64,000 bases of DNA, taken from positions 318,563,270 to 318,627,269 of the forward strand of contig CM048744.1 in NCBI GenBank assembly GCA_026315105.1. Reading direction: 5' to 3'. Positions 33,380 to 44,584 of the stretch are shown piece by piece. Made by a program: the position numbers and the translations under genes. Each line of letters begins with the position of its first letter. Within the stretch, counting starts at the first letter, position 1. The DNA comes from Locusta migratoria. Taxonomy: Eukaryota > Arthropoda > Insecta > Orthoptera > Acrididae. A model generated the notes under the pieces. The model was given only the letters and a program-made list of their open reading frames with translations, searched no databases and was not told where the DNA came from.

Positions 33380-35260
33380 ATACCTAGTCCATGCCTCACC
33401 AGGATGAGCTGCTTGCAAAACTTGCTGGAGGCCAGTATTTCTCTAAGACTGACTTAATGGAAGCCTATCACCAAGTCCCCTTAGATGACGAATTAAAACA
33501 ACACTCCTTTGTGTCTCTACCAGTATCAACACCTCCCTGTCGATGTTGCCATCTTCAAACACTTCTTTGAGTAGCAGGACTACGTTTGTCCCAGATTGTG
33601 TAAATTACCAGAATAATATTGTAGTCACTCACAGATGTCTCCACTGAGAACTATCTTCACAACGTACATGCTTTGTTCACAGTTTTACAGAACACTGTGC
33701 TAATGTGCATCTTGGCAAAGTCAGTTTTTTCACACCTCAAACATGTACATTGGGTTTGAAGTTTTCTTGGGAATGACTTAAACCTCTTCGCCTTACCAGT
33801 GTCAAGGAGCCCCAAGTATTTTTGTGCAAAATTGCATACCACTGCAGGACTAGCTCAACCCCTTTTAAGTTGTAATGCAAATATGAGTCATTCCAGTGGA
33901 CCTCGGACTATGAAAGTGTATTCCTGCAACTGAAGGCTAATTTGCAGTCCACACCAAGCATGGTCACTTTCCATCTGTCATCATCTGATTCTGGCTACTG
34001 GTACATCTAACTATGACATAGGCAGCCATTCTAGCTCATAGGTATGAAGGTGGCTCTGAGTGTTGAATAGTTTATGCACCCAAGATGCTCAACATGGCTC
34101 AGCAGCATTACTAAGACATTGGAAAGCAAGTGTTCACCATTGTCTATGTTTTAAAAAAAAAGTTCAGTGTATTCTTTTATGGGTCTAAATTTTGTCTTGT
34201 AATGGACCACAACCCACTGGTTTCCTTGTTCAGCCCATCAGCCTCCTTGCCAAATAAAGCTGCACATCACTGACAGTAATGGATCTTGTATCTACTCTTG
34301 TAATGAATAATAAACCACAATTTGCTTCAGAATCCTCTAGTGAGTTTTGTACCTATCAGCGTATTCACCATATAGCAGCTCCTCCCTTTCATCCCCAATC
34401 AAATGGTGAGGTGGAAAGAATGATTGGAACATACAAAGTCCAGATGAAGTGGTATATGACTTGTCTACATATAAGGCCCTTGCACAATTCCTTCACAACA
34501 GTTGGAGACTGCAGAAATGCTTCACAGCTGTCAACTACGAATGCTGTTACACATGCTCAGGCAAACAAGGTCTTTGGTGTCAGTTACACCTTCTCAGTGG
34601 TTTGTTTGTGGAACTAAGGTTTGGGCATGAGCATAGGCACACCTCCCAAAATGGGTTCTGGCTACTGTGTAGCACAATCATAGTCACCATCTCTGTGTGG
34701 TGTACACCAGTGAAGGTTTGGTCATGCGCCACCACAGTGAGCTAAGCCCTCATGTCTTGGCCCTATCTCCATGTTTGTCATTTCATTTAACTCCAGTTCC
34801 AGAGGGCGTTACTGCAAATTCACCAGAGCATCCATCTCTGTGGATGTCACAGCCACCTGTGCAGCCTACAGCATCCAACACTCCTCCAGCCATCACAGAG
34901 CATCCATCTGTAGAATCTACACCAATGACTTCATCACCAACTAATTTGATAGCCTCCTCTGCATTGTCGGCAGACATCGCTTATGTGACACCAGGTATGT
35001 CCTTACCCTCGAAGTCACCAGTGATTTCCTTGTGGTGTCCCAGCAGCCATTCATGTTCACATCCGTGGAACTTCTGGCCCTACTAATCAGTAACTACTCA
35101 AAGTTCCTCAGTGCACCAGTGGAGGCTATGGGAGTGTCAACAGTTTCACAAAGTGGTGGTGCAGTATCTGTCTTTTTCAAAGGTGTGGCTGGGGGTGTTG
35201 TAGCAAACTATGTCATAAATTCAAGCAAGCCACTAAGTGTAGGTCATGACTGTTCATAGG
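33380..35260 (+). pseudogene. Ty3/gypsy pol relic with internal deletion
   Basis: LAKLAGGQYFSKTDLMEAYH then QVPLDDELKQHSF is the RT region around motif A (YFSKxDLxxAYxQ). NVHALFTVLQNTVLMCILAK follows near 33680. KMLNMAQQHY and FYGSKFCLVMDHNPLVSLFS near 34060-34240 are RNase H. The sequence then jumps to integrase core residues NKPQFASESSSEFC and PPFHPQSNGEVERM (34310-34430), so the HHCC zinc-binding region and the first catalytic Asp are deleted. A Pro/Ser/Thr-rich frame at 34697-35086 fits the variable C-terminal part. No LTRs were found. Confidence 0.82.
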
Positions 35261-36579
35261 AGTGCCTCCTGTATCAGTGTCAGTGATCTCGGTGCAACCA
35301 CAGTACCACAGCAATTTCAAGAGGCATGCCACATCACAGCAGTCAGTGACATCTATCTGCAGCTTCATAAATACTTCACTAATCATATTTAAGTGTATGA
35401 AAAAGGATTCATTGATCTGCTTTTATATTTCACTACAGTTCCATTCTCTAATACTGTGTGGGAAAAAGTAACACTTCAATTTTTCTGTATTTGAACCGAT
35501 TTCTCATATTTTATTAAGTTGTTGATGATGATGATGTACGTGGTGAAATGTAATGTGATATTTTCATCAAAAATGCACACAACAATTCTTATCAAGGGGT
35601 AGTTAAGGTTTTTAAAGGCCCATAAATCTGGCGGGTCATTGGGGTGCCATTTACAGATGGGACGCCCACGGCCCAATCCGTGAACAAGAAGTGCCGCGAG
35701 ATGCTATTCACAGGTGTGCACAGTGACGGTTGAGATCAAAGAGTGCCTTGCTTGGTTATCATGGAGAAGACAGCCCACAGCAGTGAGAAGGCAGAAAGAA
35801 AATACAACTGAAAGATTATATTGATAGTTATGAGATTAATTGTAAACTGATTATGGTAAACAAGAAATTGTTTGGTTCTGGTGTAACTTGTTTTAAAAAT
35901 ACACCCATTAATTTAAATGGATCATTTATTTCTTAAAAAGAGTTGTAGAGACGAAGGTTTCTTATAGTGTCTCCCAGAAGCAATCAGGTAAAGAAGACTG
36001 ATTTTGCATGGTTTGGTGGCACTGCTTTGTGGGACTACTCATCAAGAATATACAAAGGTAACCGAAAGTTGTTGTAAGACAGAAGATACATGAATAAAAA
36101 TCAATTATTTAAGAACCGAGTTAACATAGTGCCCCAACAGAATGAAGAGTTCCATTTGGCACCATTGTGAACACTTGGTCCTTGCTAAGGAACTAGCTAC
36201 AGATATTGAAGTGGGTGCTAACAAAATATGTTTGCATTCAGGAAGAAAGTTGGTGAAAGAAATTTCTCAAATAAAACTCACTGCAATGAATAATGCCTTT
36301 CTTTTAATGACTTCCACCCAAACTTGTGCATCATTTCTGTGACACTTTTTCCCCTATATCAAGATAATGCAAAACAAGCAGCACTTCTTTGAACTTTCTT
36401 TATATCATTTGTCAATCCCACTTTAAGGAGATTCCACATGATTCATAGCCATGTTATAAAAGCCTTGTGTAATCAGAACTGTTTGGCTGCTTACCAGATA
36501 TAAATTGTTATGTCTTATCTTACTAGTTATAAAATTTTTGTGTAATCACAAGTGTTTTCGCTGCTTAAGTGATATAAAC

Positions 36580-36583
<4 letters not shown>
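35261..36583. other. Host intron sequence, nothing recognised
   Basis: Over 1.3 kb with no motif-bearing frame. It might include the 3' end of the preceding gypsy relic. Confidence 0.4.

Positions 36584-36651
<68 letters not shown>
36584..36651 (+). repeat. (AT)n microsatellite
   Basis: An uninterrupted AT tract directly before the left arm of the palindrome. A shorter AT tract (37201-37222) flanks the right arm. Confidence 0.95.
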
Positions 36652-36653
<2 letters not shown>

Positions 36654-36705
36654 GACGAAAAATTCCTAGCAGGAAAAATAAAATATAAAAAATAGACGAA
36701 GATTA

Positions 36706-37199
36706 CTCACCAGGCGAAGGAGCACAGGTGTGACAGCATCACAAATAAATAAATGAATACACACACACACACAATCGCAAGCTTTCGCAACCCAGTTGCG
36801 TCTTCAGGCAGTAGGGAAGGAGAGGGAAAAGGAAATGATGAGGGTTTTAAGGAAGGGGGTAAGGAGCCATTCCAATCCCGGGAGAGGAAAGACTTACCTT
36901 GGGGGAAAAATGGAGGGTAAACAAATGCACACATGCCCACAGGTGTCTGTGTGAATGTGTGGGCATGTGTGCATTTGTTTACCCTCCATTTTTTCCCCCA
37001 AGGTAAGTCTTTCCTCTCCCGGGATTGGAATGGCTCCTTACCCCCTTCCTTAAAACCCTCATCATTTCCTTTTCCCTCTCCTTCCCTACTGCCTGAAGAC
37101 GCAACTGGGTTGCGAAAGCTTGCGATTGTGTGTGTGTGTGTGTGTATTCATTTATTTATTTGTGATGCTGTCACACCTGTGCTCCTTCGCCTGGTGAGT
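36706..37199. mobile_element. Near-perfect palindrome of PLE family B tails
   Basis: The left arm 36706-36941 and right arm 36958-37199 are reverse complements with very few differences, separated by a 16-nt spacer. Each has CTCACCAGGCGAAGGAGCAC, an AC/GT tract, the hairpin in the variant form CTGAAGACGCAAC/GTTGCGAAAGC (36781-36808, 37093-37119), CCCGGGA and a run of ACCCTCCATTTTT. The usual base at the variant position is A (CTGAAGAAGC), so the arms share a private change. No coding content. Confidence 0.92.
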
Positions 37200-37223
37200 G
37201 TATATATATATATATATATATAT

Positions 37224-39186
37224 AAGAGAGAGATGAAGATTACTCACTAGGCAAAGGAGCACAGGTGGTGATAGTAGCACAAATAAAACACAAACGCAAG
37301 CTTTCGCAACCCAGTTGCTTCTTCAGGAAGAAGGGAAGGAGAGGGAAAGGAACTGATGAGGGTTTTAAGGGAGGAAGTAAGGAGCTATTCCAATCCTGGG
37401 AGAGGAAAGACGTAACTTGGGGGAAGAAAACGAAGGTAAACAAATACACACACATTTACACAGACGCAAACACACTTAGGCAGACATACTGTAGAAAGCA
37501 AAGAAGTTAAGCAATTACACAGATATGCCACTTGAGGCCGAGGCTCTGTCCAGAGAACCAAGGCAAAGATGTTAAAGATGGTGGGAGGGAATTAAAATTT
37601 AGCAGAGGTTGAGACCAGGTGGGCAACGGGAAGAGAGAATATGCTGAAGGGCTAGTTCCCATCTCCGGAGTTCTGAAGGATTGGTGTCGGTGGGAAGTAT
37701 CCGGATAACCTGGAAGGTGTAACACTGTGCCAAGATGTACTGGCCATGCACCAAAGCGTGTTTAGCCACAGGGTAATCCTCATTACCAAAAACACTGTCT
37801 GCCTGTGACCGTTCATGTGAATGGGCAGTTTGTTGCTGGTCATTCCCACATAGAACACTTCACAGTGCAGGCGTGTCAGTTGGTAAATCACGTGGGTACT
37901 ATCGCAAGTGGCTCTGCCTTTGATTGTGTACACCTTCCGGATTACGGGACTGGAGTAAGTGGTGGTGGGAGGGTAGGAGCCAGAAGGTAGGGAAGGTGGT
38001 CTGGGGATTTCAAAGGGATGCACTAGGAGTTTACAAAGGTTAGGTGGACGGCAGAAAGAAGCTCTGGGTAGAGTGGAAAGGATGTCATGAAGGACAGATC
38101 TCATTTCGGGGCAGGATTTAAGGAAGTCGTATTCTTGCTGGAGAGGCACATTCAGATTCCACTCCAGTCCCAGATAATATCCGGTGACAAGAGGGGCACT
38201 TCTGGGATTCTTCTGTTGAAGGTTCTGAATTTGGGGGGATGAGGAAGTGGCTCTGGCAATTTGCTTCTGTACCAGATTAGGAGGATAGCTGCGGGATTTG
38301 AAAGTTGTTATTAGGTTATTGGTGTACTGGTTCAGAGATTCGAGACTGGACCAGACTCGTTTGCTATGAAGACCTAAGCTGTAGGGTAGGGAACATTTGA
38401 TGTGGAATGGATGGCAGCTGTCATAATGCAGGTACTGTTGTTTATTGGTAGGTTTGATGTGGACGGATGTGTGAAGTTGGACGTTGGACAGATGGAGGTT
38501 GACATCGAGGAAAGTGGCATGGGATTTGGAATAGGACCAGGTGAATTTGATAGGACCAAAGGAGTTGAGGTTGAAGAGGAAACTCTGGAGTTCTTCTTCA
38601 CTGTGAGTCCAGATCATGAAGATGTCATCAAAGAATCTGTACCAAACTTTGGGTTGACAGGCTTTGGTATCCAGGAAGGTTTCCTCTAAGCGTGCCATTA
38701 ATATGTTTGCGTACGAGGGGGCCATCCTGGTTCCCATGGCTGTTCCGTTTAGTTGTTGGTATGTCTGGCCCTGAAAAGTGAAGTAGTTGTGGGTTAGAAT
38801 GAAGCTGGCTAGGGTATTAAGGAAAGAGGTTTTAGGTAGGGAAGTGGGTGGTCGGCGTGAAAGGAAATACTCCATCGCAGCGAGGCCCTGGGCATGTGGG
38901 ATACTTGTGTATAAGGAAGTGGCATCAATGGTTACAAGAATGGTTTCTGGAGGTAACAGGCTGGATAATGATTTCAGGCGATCGAGGAAGTGGTTGGTGT
39001 CTTTGATGAAGGATGGGAGACTGCACATGATGGGTTGAAGGTGTTGGTCTATGTAGGCTGAGATTCGTTCTGTAGGGGCTTGGTAAATGGACACAATGAG
39101 GCGGCCAGTATGATTGGGTTTGTGAATCTTGGGAAGTAGGTAGGAGGTGGGGGTGCAGGCTGTCCATGGGATCATGAGGTTAATGG
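37224..39186 (-). mobile_element. Penelope-like element, left arm of head-to-head pair 2
   Basis: On the minus strand: RT and GIY-YIG coding sequence from the junction at about 39186, then a tail with the hairpin at 37300-37326 and a CTCCTTTGCCTAGTGAGTAA end near 37224. It is the least broken PLE in the window and reaches further 5' than the others, to LLPKIHKP. Confidence 0.9.
37652..39186 (-). pseudogene. PLE RT plus GIY-YIG, longest copy
   Basis: Roughly 510 residues stay open. Near the start it has the PLE-typical LLPKIHKP (22-29) and RLIVS, then TIDATSLYTSIPHAQG (motif A, Asp about 93), GTAMGTRMAPSYANILM (motif B), WYRFFDDIFMIW (motif C) and TFLDVNLHLS. The GIY-YIG part reads VIYQLTRLHCEVFYVGMTSN, but the usual STRMNGHRQ is PIHMNGHRQ, so a conserved Arg is His. 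Just after HRQTVF a one-base deletion (ACCAAAAACACTG for ACCAACAAACACTG on the plus strand) shifts the frame to the end. The apparent start VGVNSINLM lies at the junction and is not a real initiator; the N-terminal part is missing. Confidence 0.9.
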
Positions 39187-39626
39187 AGTTCACGCCGACC
39201 ACCCACTTCCCTACCTAAAACCTCTTTCCTTAATACCCTAGCCAGCTTCATCCTAACCCACAACTACTTCACTTTTGAGGGCCAGACATACCAACAACTA
39301 AAGGGAACAGCCATGGGAACCAGGATGGCCCCCTCGTATGCAAACATATTCATGGGATGCTTAGACAAAGCCTTCCTGGATACCCCAGCCTGTCAACTCA
39401 AAGTTTGGTACAGATTCATTGATGACATCTTCATGATCTGGACTTACAGTGAAGACGAACTCCAGAATTTCCTCTTCAACCTCAACTCCTTTGGTCCCAT
39501 CAAATTCACCTGGTCCTATTCCAAATCCCATGCCACTTTACTCGATGTCGACCTCCATCTGTCCAATGGCCAACTTCACACATCCGTCCACATCGACCTA
39601 CCAACAAACAACAGTACCTGCATTAT
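39187..39626 (+). mobile_element. PLE right arm of pair 2, part before the nested RTE
   Basis: From TTCACGCCGACCACCCAC the plus strand repeats the left arm in inverted order: FEGQTYQQLKGTAMGTRMA, KVWYRFIDDIFMIW and LDVDLHLSNGQ. It is interrupted after CCTGCATTAT at 39626 and resumes at 41865. Its 5' truncation point lies within about 25 bp of that of the right arm of pair 1. Confidence 0.88.
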
Positions 39627-41857
39627 TCCAGAACCAGGTTATAAACTGTAAGACATACCCAGGGGCAGATATAGACTCTGACCATAACTTGTTAGTCATG
39701 AACTGTAGGCTGAAACTGAAAAAACTGCAGAAAGGTAGGAAAATAAGGAGATGGGACCTAGATAAATTGAAGGAACGTGAAGTTCTGGAGAATTTCAGAG
39801 GGAGCTTTAGGCAACAATTGACAGAAACAGGGGGAAATAAAACAGTAGAAGAGGAATGGGTAGCATTGAGAGATAAAATAGTGAAGGCAGCAGAGGACAA
39901 AATAGGTAGAAACGCAAGACATACAAAAAATCCTTGGATATCACAGGAAATAGAGAATGTAATTGATGAAAGGAGAAAATATAAAAATGCAGTAAATGAA
40001 GCAGGCAAAATGGAGTACAGACGACTAAGAAATGAGATTGACAGGAAGTGCAAAATGGCTAAGCAGGAGTGGCTAGAAGCCAAATGCAAATCTGTAGAAG
40101 AATGTATAAGAAGGGGAAAAGTAGATACTGCCTACAGGAAAATAAAAGAGACATTTGGGGACAAGAAAAGCAACTCTACGAATATCAAGAACTCAGATGG
40201 GAAACCAGTTCTCAGCAAAGAAGGAAAAGCTGAAAGGTGGAAAGAGCACATAGAGCAGCTCTACAAAGGAAAGGAAATTAGAGACGATGTTGTAGGAAGG
40301 GAAGAGGAAGTAGATCAAGATGAAATAGAAGATACTATACTGAGAGATGAATTTGACAGAGCCCTGAAAGACCTAGGTCGGAACAAGGCCCCAGGAGTAG
40401 ATGACATACCCTCAGAGCTACTAAAGTCTCTGGGAGAGCCAGCCATGACAAAACTATTTGAACTGGCGTGTAGGATGTATGAGACAGGTGAAATACCCTC
40501 AGACTTTAAGAAGAATGTAATAATCCCCATTCCAAAGAAATCAGGTGCAGACAGGTGTGAAAATTACAGAACCATCAGTCTGATAAGTCATGGTTGCAAA
40601 ATTTTAACACAAATTATCTAGAGGAGAATGGAAAAGCTGGTAGAAGCTGACCTTGGGGAAGATCAGTTTGGATTCAGGAGGAACGTAGGAACCCGGGAGG
40701 CAATACTCACCTTACGTTTTATCTTTGAAGATAGATTAAGGTAAGGCAAACCTACATTTTTAGCTTTTGTACATTTGGAGAAAGCGTTTGACAATGTTGA
40801 CTTCAATACACTCTTTCAAATTCTGAAGTCAGCAGGGGTAAAACACAGGGAAAGGAGAGTTATTTACAACTTGTACAAAAGCCAGACCGCAGTTATTAGA
40901 CTCAAAGGGCATGAAAGGGGAGCATCAGTTGGGAAGGGAGTAAGACAGGGTTGTAGCCTTTCTCCGATGTTATTCAATTTGTACATCGATCAGGCGGTGA
41001 AGGAAAGCAAGGAAAAAATTTGGAATAGGGATTAAAGTTCAGGGGGAAGAAATAAAAACATTGTGTTTTGCTGATGACATTGTAATTCTGTCAGAGACAG
41101 CAAAGGACCTGGAAGAACAGTTGAATGGAATGGACAGTGTGTTGAAGAGAGCGTATAAAATGATTATTAACAAGAGCAAAATAAAAATAATGGAATGGGG
41201 TCTTAGAAAATCAGGCGATGCTGAAGGAATTAGATTAGGTAATGAAACAATGAAGGTGGTAGATGAGCTTTGTTACTTGGGTAGTAAAATAACACATGGC
41301 GGTCACAATACAGAGGATATAAAATTTGGAATGGCAATGGGAAGAAATGCATTTTTGAAAAAGAGAAATTTGCTAACATTGAATATTAATTTAAGTGTAA
41401 GGAAGTCTTTTCTGAAGGCATTTGTGTGGAGTGTTGCTTTTTACAGGAGTGAAACATGGATGATAATCAGTGTGGACAGGAAGAGGATAGAGGCTTTTGA
41501 AATGTGGTGCTACAGAAGAATGCTGAAGATAAGGTGGGTAGATCGCATAGCTAATGAAGAAGTACTGAACAGAATTGTTGAGAAAAGGAATTTTTGAATT
41601 TTTGGCATACCCTGACTAAAAGAAGGGATCGCTTGGTAGGACACATTCTTAGACATCAAGGGATCGTAAATTTAGCATTGGAGAGAAGTGTGTGAGGTAA
41701 AAATCGCAGAGGGAGACCAAGAGATGCTTATAGTAAGCAGATTCAAATGGATGTGGCTTATCGTTCTTATGAGGAGATGAAAAGGCTTGCTCAGGATAGA
41801 GTAGTGTGGAGAGCTGCATCAAACCAGTCTCTAGACTGAAAACTATAACAACAACCG
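39627..41857 (+). mobile_element. 5'-truncated RTE LINE nested in the PLE
   Basis: A 2231-bp insertion with GCATTAT on both sides (39620-39626 and 41858-41864), read as a 7-bp target-site duplication. It starts at the sequence equivalent to the end of the endonuclease domain and ends CTGAAAACTATAACAACAAC, the same tail as copy 1. It shows that the RTE arrived after the PLE pair was formed. Confidence 0.9.
39650..41840 (+). pseudogene. RTE ORF fragment: end of endonuclease, RT, C-terminus
   Basis: From CKTYPGADIDSDHNLLVMNC the frame is open to a TAG at 40619-40621, where copy 1 has YRRMEK. It continues as VHLEKAFDNVDFNTLFQ (motif A; FVDLE is VHLE here), GVRQGCSLSPMLFNLYIDQ (motif B), a frameshift near 41030, LCFADDIVILSE (motif C) and to WVDRIANEEVLNRIV. 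The codon after MLKIRW is intact GTA, supporting that the TAG in copy 1 is a private mutation. Further breaks follow near 41597 and 41697. Protein identity to copy 1 is high throughout. Confidence 0.88.
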
Positions 41858-41864
41858 GCATTAT

Positions 41865-43050
41865 GACAGCTGCCATCCATTCCACATCAAATGTTCACTT
41901 CCCTACAGCTTAGGTCTTCATAGCAAATGAGTATGCTGCAGTCACGAATCTCTGAACCAGTACACCAATAACCTAATAACAACTTTCACATCCCGCAGCT
42001 ATCCTCCTAATCTGGCACAGAAGCAAATTGCCAGAGCCACTTTCTCATCCCCCCAAATTCAGAACCTTCAACAGAAGAATCCCAGAAGTGCCCCTCTTGT
42101 CACCGAATACTTTCCGGGACTGGAGCGGACTCTGAATGTGGCTCTCCAGCAAGGATACGACTTCCTTAAATCCTGCCCCGAAATGAGATCCGTCCTTCAT
42201 GACATCCTTCCCACTCTACCGAGAGTGTCTTTCTGCTGCTCACCTAACCTTCGTAACCTCCTAGTCCATCCCTATGAAATCCCCAAACCATCTTCCCTAC
42301 CTTCTGGCTCCTATCCTTGTAACCGCTCCCGTTGTAAAACCTACCCTATGCACCCTCCCACCACCACTTACTCCAGTCCCGTAATCCGGAAGGTGTACAT
42401 AATCAAAGGCAGAGCCACTTGCGATAGTACCCACGTGATTTACCAACTGACAAGAGAAGTATCCAGATAACCCGGACGGCGTAGCACTAGTGGTATTATC
42501 TGGATACTTCCCACTGACACCAATCCTTCAGAACTCCGGAGATGGGAACTAGCCCTTCAGCATATTCTCTCTTCCCATTGCCCACCTGGTCTCAACCTCC
42601 GCTAAATTCGAATTCCCACCCATCATCTTAACATCTTTACCTTAGTCCTCTGGACAGAGTCTCTGTCTCATGTGGCATCTCTGTCTAACTTCTAACTTCT
42701 TTGCTTTCTACAGTTCTACAGTATGTCTGCCTAAGTGTACTTGTGTCTGTATAAATGTGTGGGTGTGTGTGCATTTATTTACCCTCCATTTTTCCCCCAA
42801 GGTAAGTCTTTCCTGTCCCGGGATTGGAATGGCTCCTTACCCCCTTCCTTAAAACCCTCATCATTTCCTTTTCCCTCTCCTCCCTTCTGCCTGATGAAGC
42901 AGCTAGGCTGTGAAAGCTAGCATTTTTGTGTGTGTGTGTGTCTGTGTGTTTATTTGTTGCTATTACTGCCTGTGCCCCTTCGCCTGGTAAGTGTACTTCA
43001 TCTATTTTTTACGTATATATATATATATTCCTGCTAGGTATTTTTCATCT
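41865..43050 (+). mobile_element. PLE right arm of pair 2, part after the nested RTE
   Basis: Resumes with GACAGCTGCCATCCATTCCA, proceeds through LQQGYDFLKSCPEMRSVLHD and STTTYSSPV-type sequence, loses most of the GIY-YIG nuclease at 42451-42485, and ends in a family B tail: hairpin CTGATGAAGCAGC/GCTGTGAAAGC (42891-42918), GCCCCTTCGCCTGGTAAGTG and TTCCTGCTAGGTATTTTTCA. The nuclease catalytic segment is replaced by a short inverted copy of downstream sequence. Confidence 0.86.
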
Positions 43051-43099
43051 ATGAAATTCGTATCATAAACTTTAAAATCTTATTTTGCTAGTAACCATA

Positions 43100-43320
43100 G
43101 TTTAATTTAACCAGTTACAATTTTTTTAACATATATATTGTCAGATGTTTCATTCAACTTTGTCACATTCCTCCATGTTCCAGACATTGGACCTGTTTAA
43201 GATAATTTTTTGGTCAAGTTTAATTTAACCAGTTAAAATTTTAACATATATTCACAATGCTTACATGTTTCTAGACTTTACACCTGTTTAAGATAAAATA
43301 CATTTTGATCAATATTTTTC
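43100..43320 (+). repeat. Tandem duplication of about 115 bp
   Basis: GTTTAATTTAACCAGTTA and CACCTGTTTAAGATAA/GACCTGTTTAAGATAA occur twice in the same order (about 43101-43213 and 43216-43320). Confidence 0.75.
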
Positions 43321-43518
43321 TGCCAATTTCTATTGTTAGCTTTATATTTCTTAGGATAACGTTATAATCTATTGTCAAATATTTTATTAATGTCAGGAAT
43401 TTACACTGCAACTTGAATTGTAATAATTTCCCGCAGGTTAGTTATAAACTAGAACACTAGTCTCCTTTGAAAGTTATATACCTAGCAAGTTAATATCTTT
43501 GAAACTTAAACTTGTAAT

Positions 43519-43590
43519 GTTTATCTGATGATGGCATAGCAGCCAAAAACCGGTTCTTAAACCAATAAATTTGCGGAATATATCACAATT
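43519..43590 (+). repeat. Short repeat tail with CTGATGA...AAAAC hairpin
   Basis: CTGATGATGGCATAGCAGCC followed by AAAAACCGGTTCTTAA and an AATAAA-like AATAAATTTGCGG. The TGGC/GCCA stem is flanked by CTGATGA and AAAAC, like the hairpins in the PLE tails, and resembles a common arthropod retroposon end. Confidence 0.5.
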
Positions 43591-43599
43591 ATCTTGTGT

Positions 43600-44240
43600 G
43601 TTTCATTCATAATGTACCAAACATTCTGTCAAGAACTAATGGAACAGTTAGTGAATAAGATTCCTCAATGTGTAACCAAACTCCAAAATAGGATGCACAA
43701 GTGTAGTGTAGGCATTTTATTTAGTAGAACTGTTGTGTCTTCTAAGTGTTCTGTCATTGAACCTTGCTTTGGTTTGCCTTCCCTACTATATTTTCTGAGT
43801 GTTCTTTCCAGTTTAAGTTGTTTGTAATTGTAATTCCTAGGTGTTTAGTTGCATTTATGTCCTTTAGATGTGACTGATTTATTGCGTAAATAAGTTTAAC
43901 AGGTTCTTTCTGTGTTTGTATGAATGACTTCACACTTTTCATTATGGTCAATTGTTAATTTTTGCACTATGCAGTAGGAACAGTAGGGGCCCTATAACAC
44001 TTACCTGGGAAACACCAGATACCACTTCTGTTTTACTCTATGACTTTCCATCAATTACAGTGCACTCTGTCCTTTCTGACAGGAAATCATGAATCCAGTT
44101 GCATAACTGTGGTGATATTCCATAAGAATGCCTTTGATTGAAAGGCGCTTGTGAGGTACATTGTCAAGAGCCTTCCGGAAATCGAGAAATAAGTAGTCGA
44201 TTTCAGATCCCTTGTCAATAGCATGAGTAAACAATGGAGT
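43600..44240 (-). pseudogene. Jockey/CR1-like LINE fragment
   Basis: On the minus strand LDFRKALDNVPHKRL (motif A) appears near 44175; then a stretch corresponding to GVPQGSVxGPxLF is recognisable only by fragments; a deletion leads to NATKHLGITITNNLNWKEHS (43754-43951), the usual region downstream of motif C. Many stops. Confidence 0.75.
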
Positions 44241-44421
44241 GATAATGTCCTATACCTTCAGTATGATAAGTGAAAGTTACAGCATAAAGTATATCTTAAA
44301 CTACAATATTAATGGGTAATGTGATGGGCATACAGTAATTTTACATATTGTATGATTCAGTAGCCCTAGAGTACACTATTTTTATATACTATTCTTTATC
44401 AATGTTTATATTCTGTTTCAG
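44241..44421. other. Host intron end before exon 3
   Basis: AT-rich, ending in TTATATTCTGTTTCAG, the acceptor for 44422. Confidence 0.6.
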
Positions 44422-44503
44422 AAACAGAGAACATTGATCAACTTAGAGCGTCCAACAGATGCCAACCGTATGGTGACAACTTATCAAATCAGCTATGGAA
44501 AAG
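44422..44503 (+). CDS. Host gene, internal coding exon 3 of 4
   Basis: An 82-nt exon between TTCTGTTTCAG and a GTATATGG donor at 44504 (weaker than the others but GT). The frame follows directly from exon 2 and reads KQRTLINLERPTDANRMV and TTYQISYGK, leaving one base that joins exon 4 to make Gly. The balanced composition and high codon variety contrast with its AT-rich surroundings. No motif I can name; TTYQxSYGKGYPQYRS spanning the exon 3-4 junction would be a good search probe. Confidence 0.77.
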
Positions 44504-44584
44504 GTATATGGAAATCAATGTGATTCATTCCAGTGCATAAACAAGTGGGATGCTGTCAAATCAACAGACTTCCACTAAATTTCT

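Noticed and set aside
34697..35086. Pro/Ser/Thr-rich frame as a mucin-like gene
   Set aside because: It follows the integrase part of the gypsy relic directly and fits that element's variable C-terminal region.
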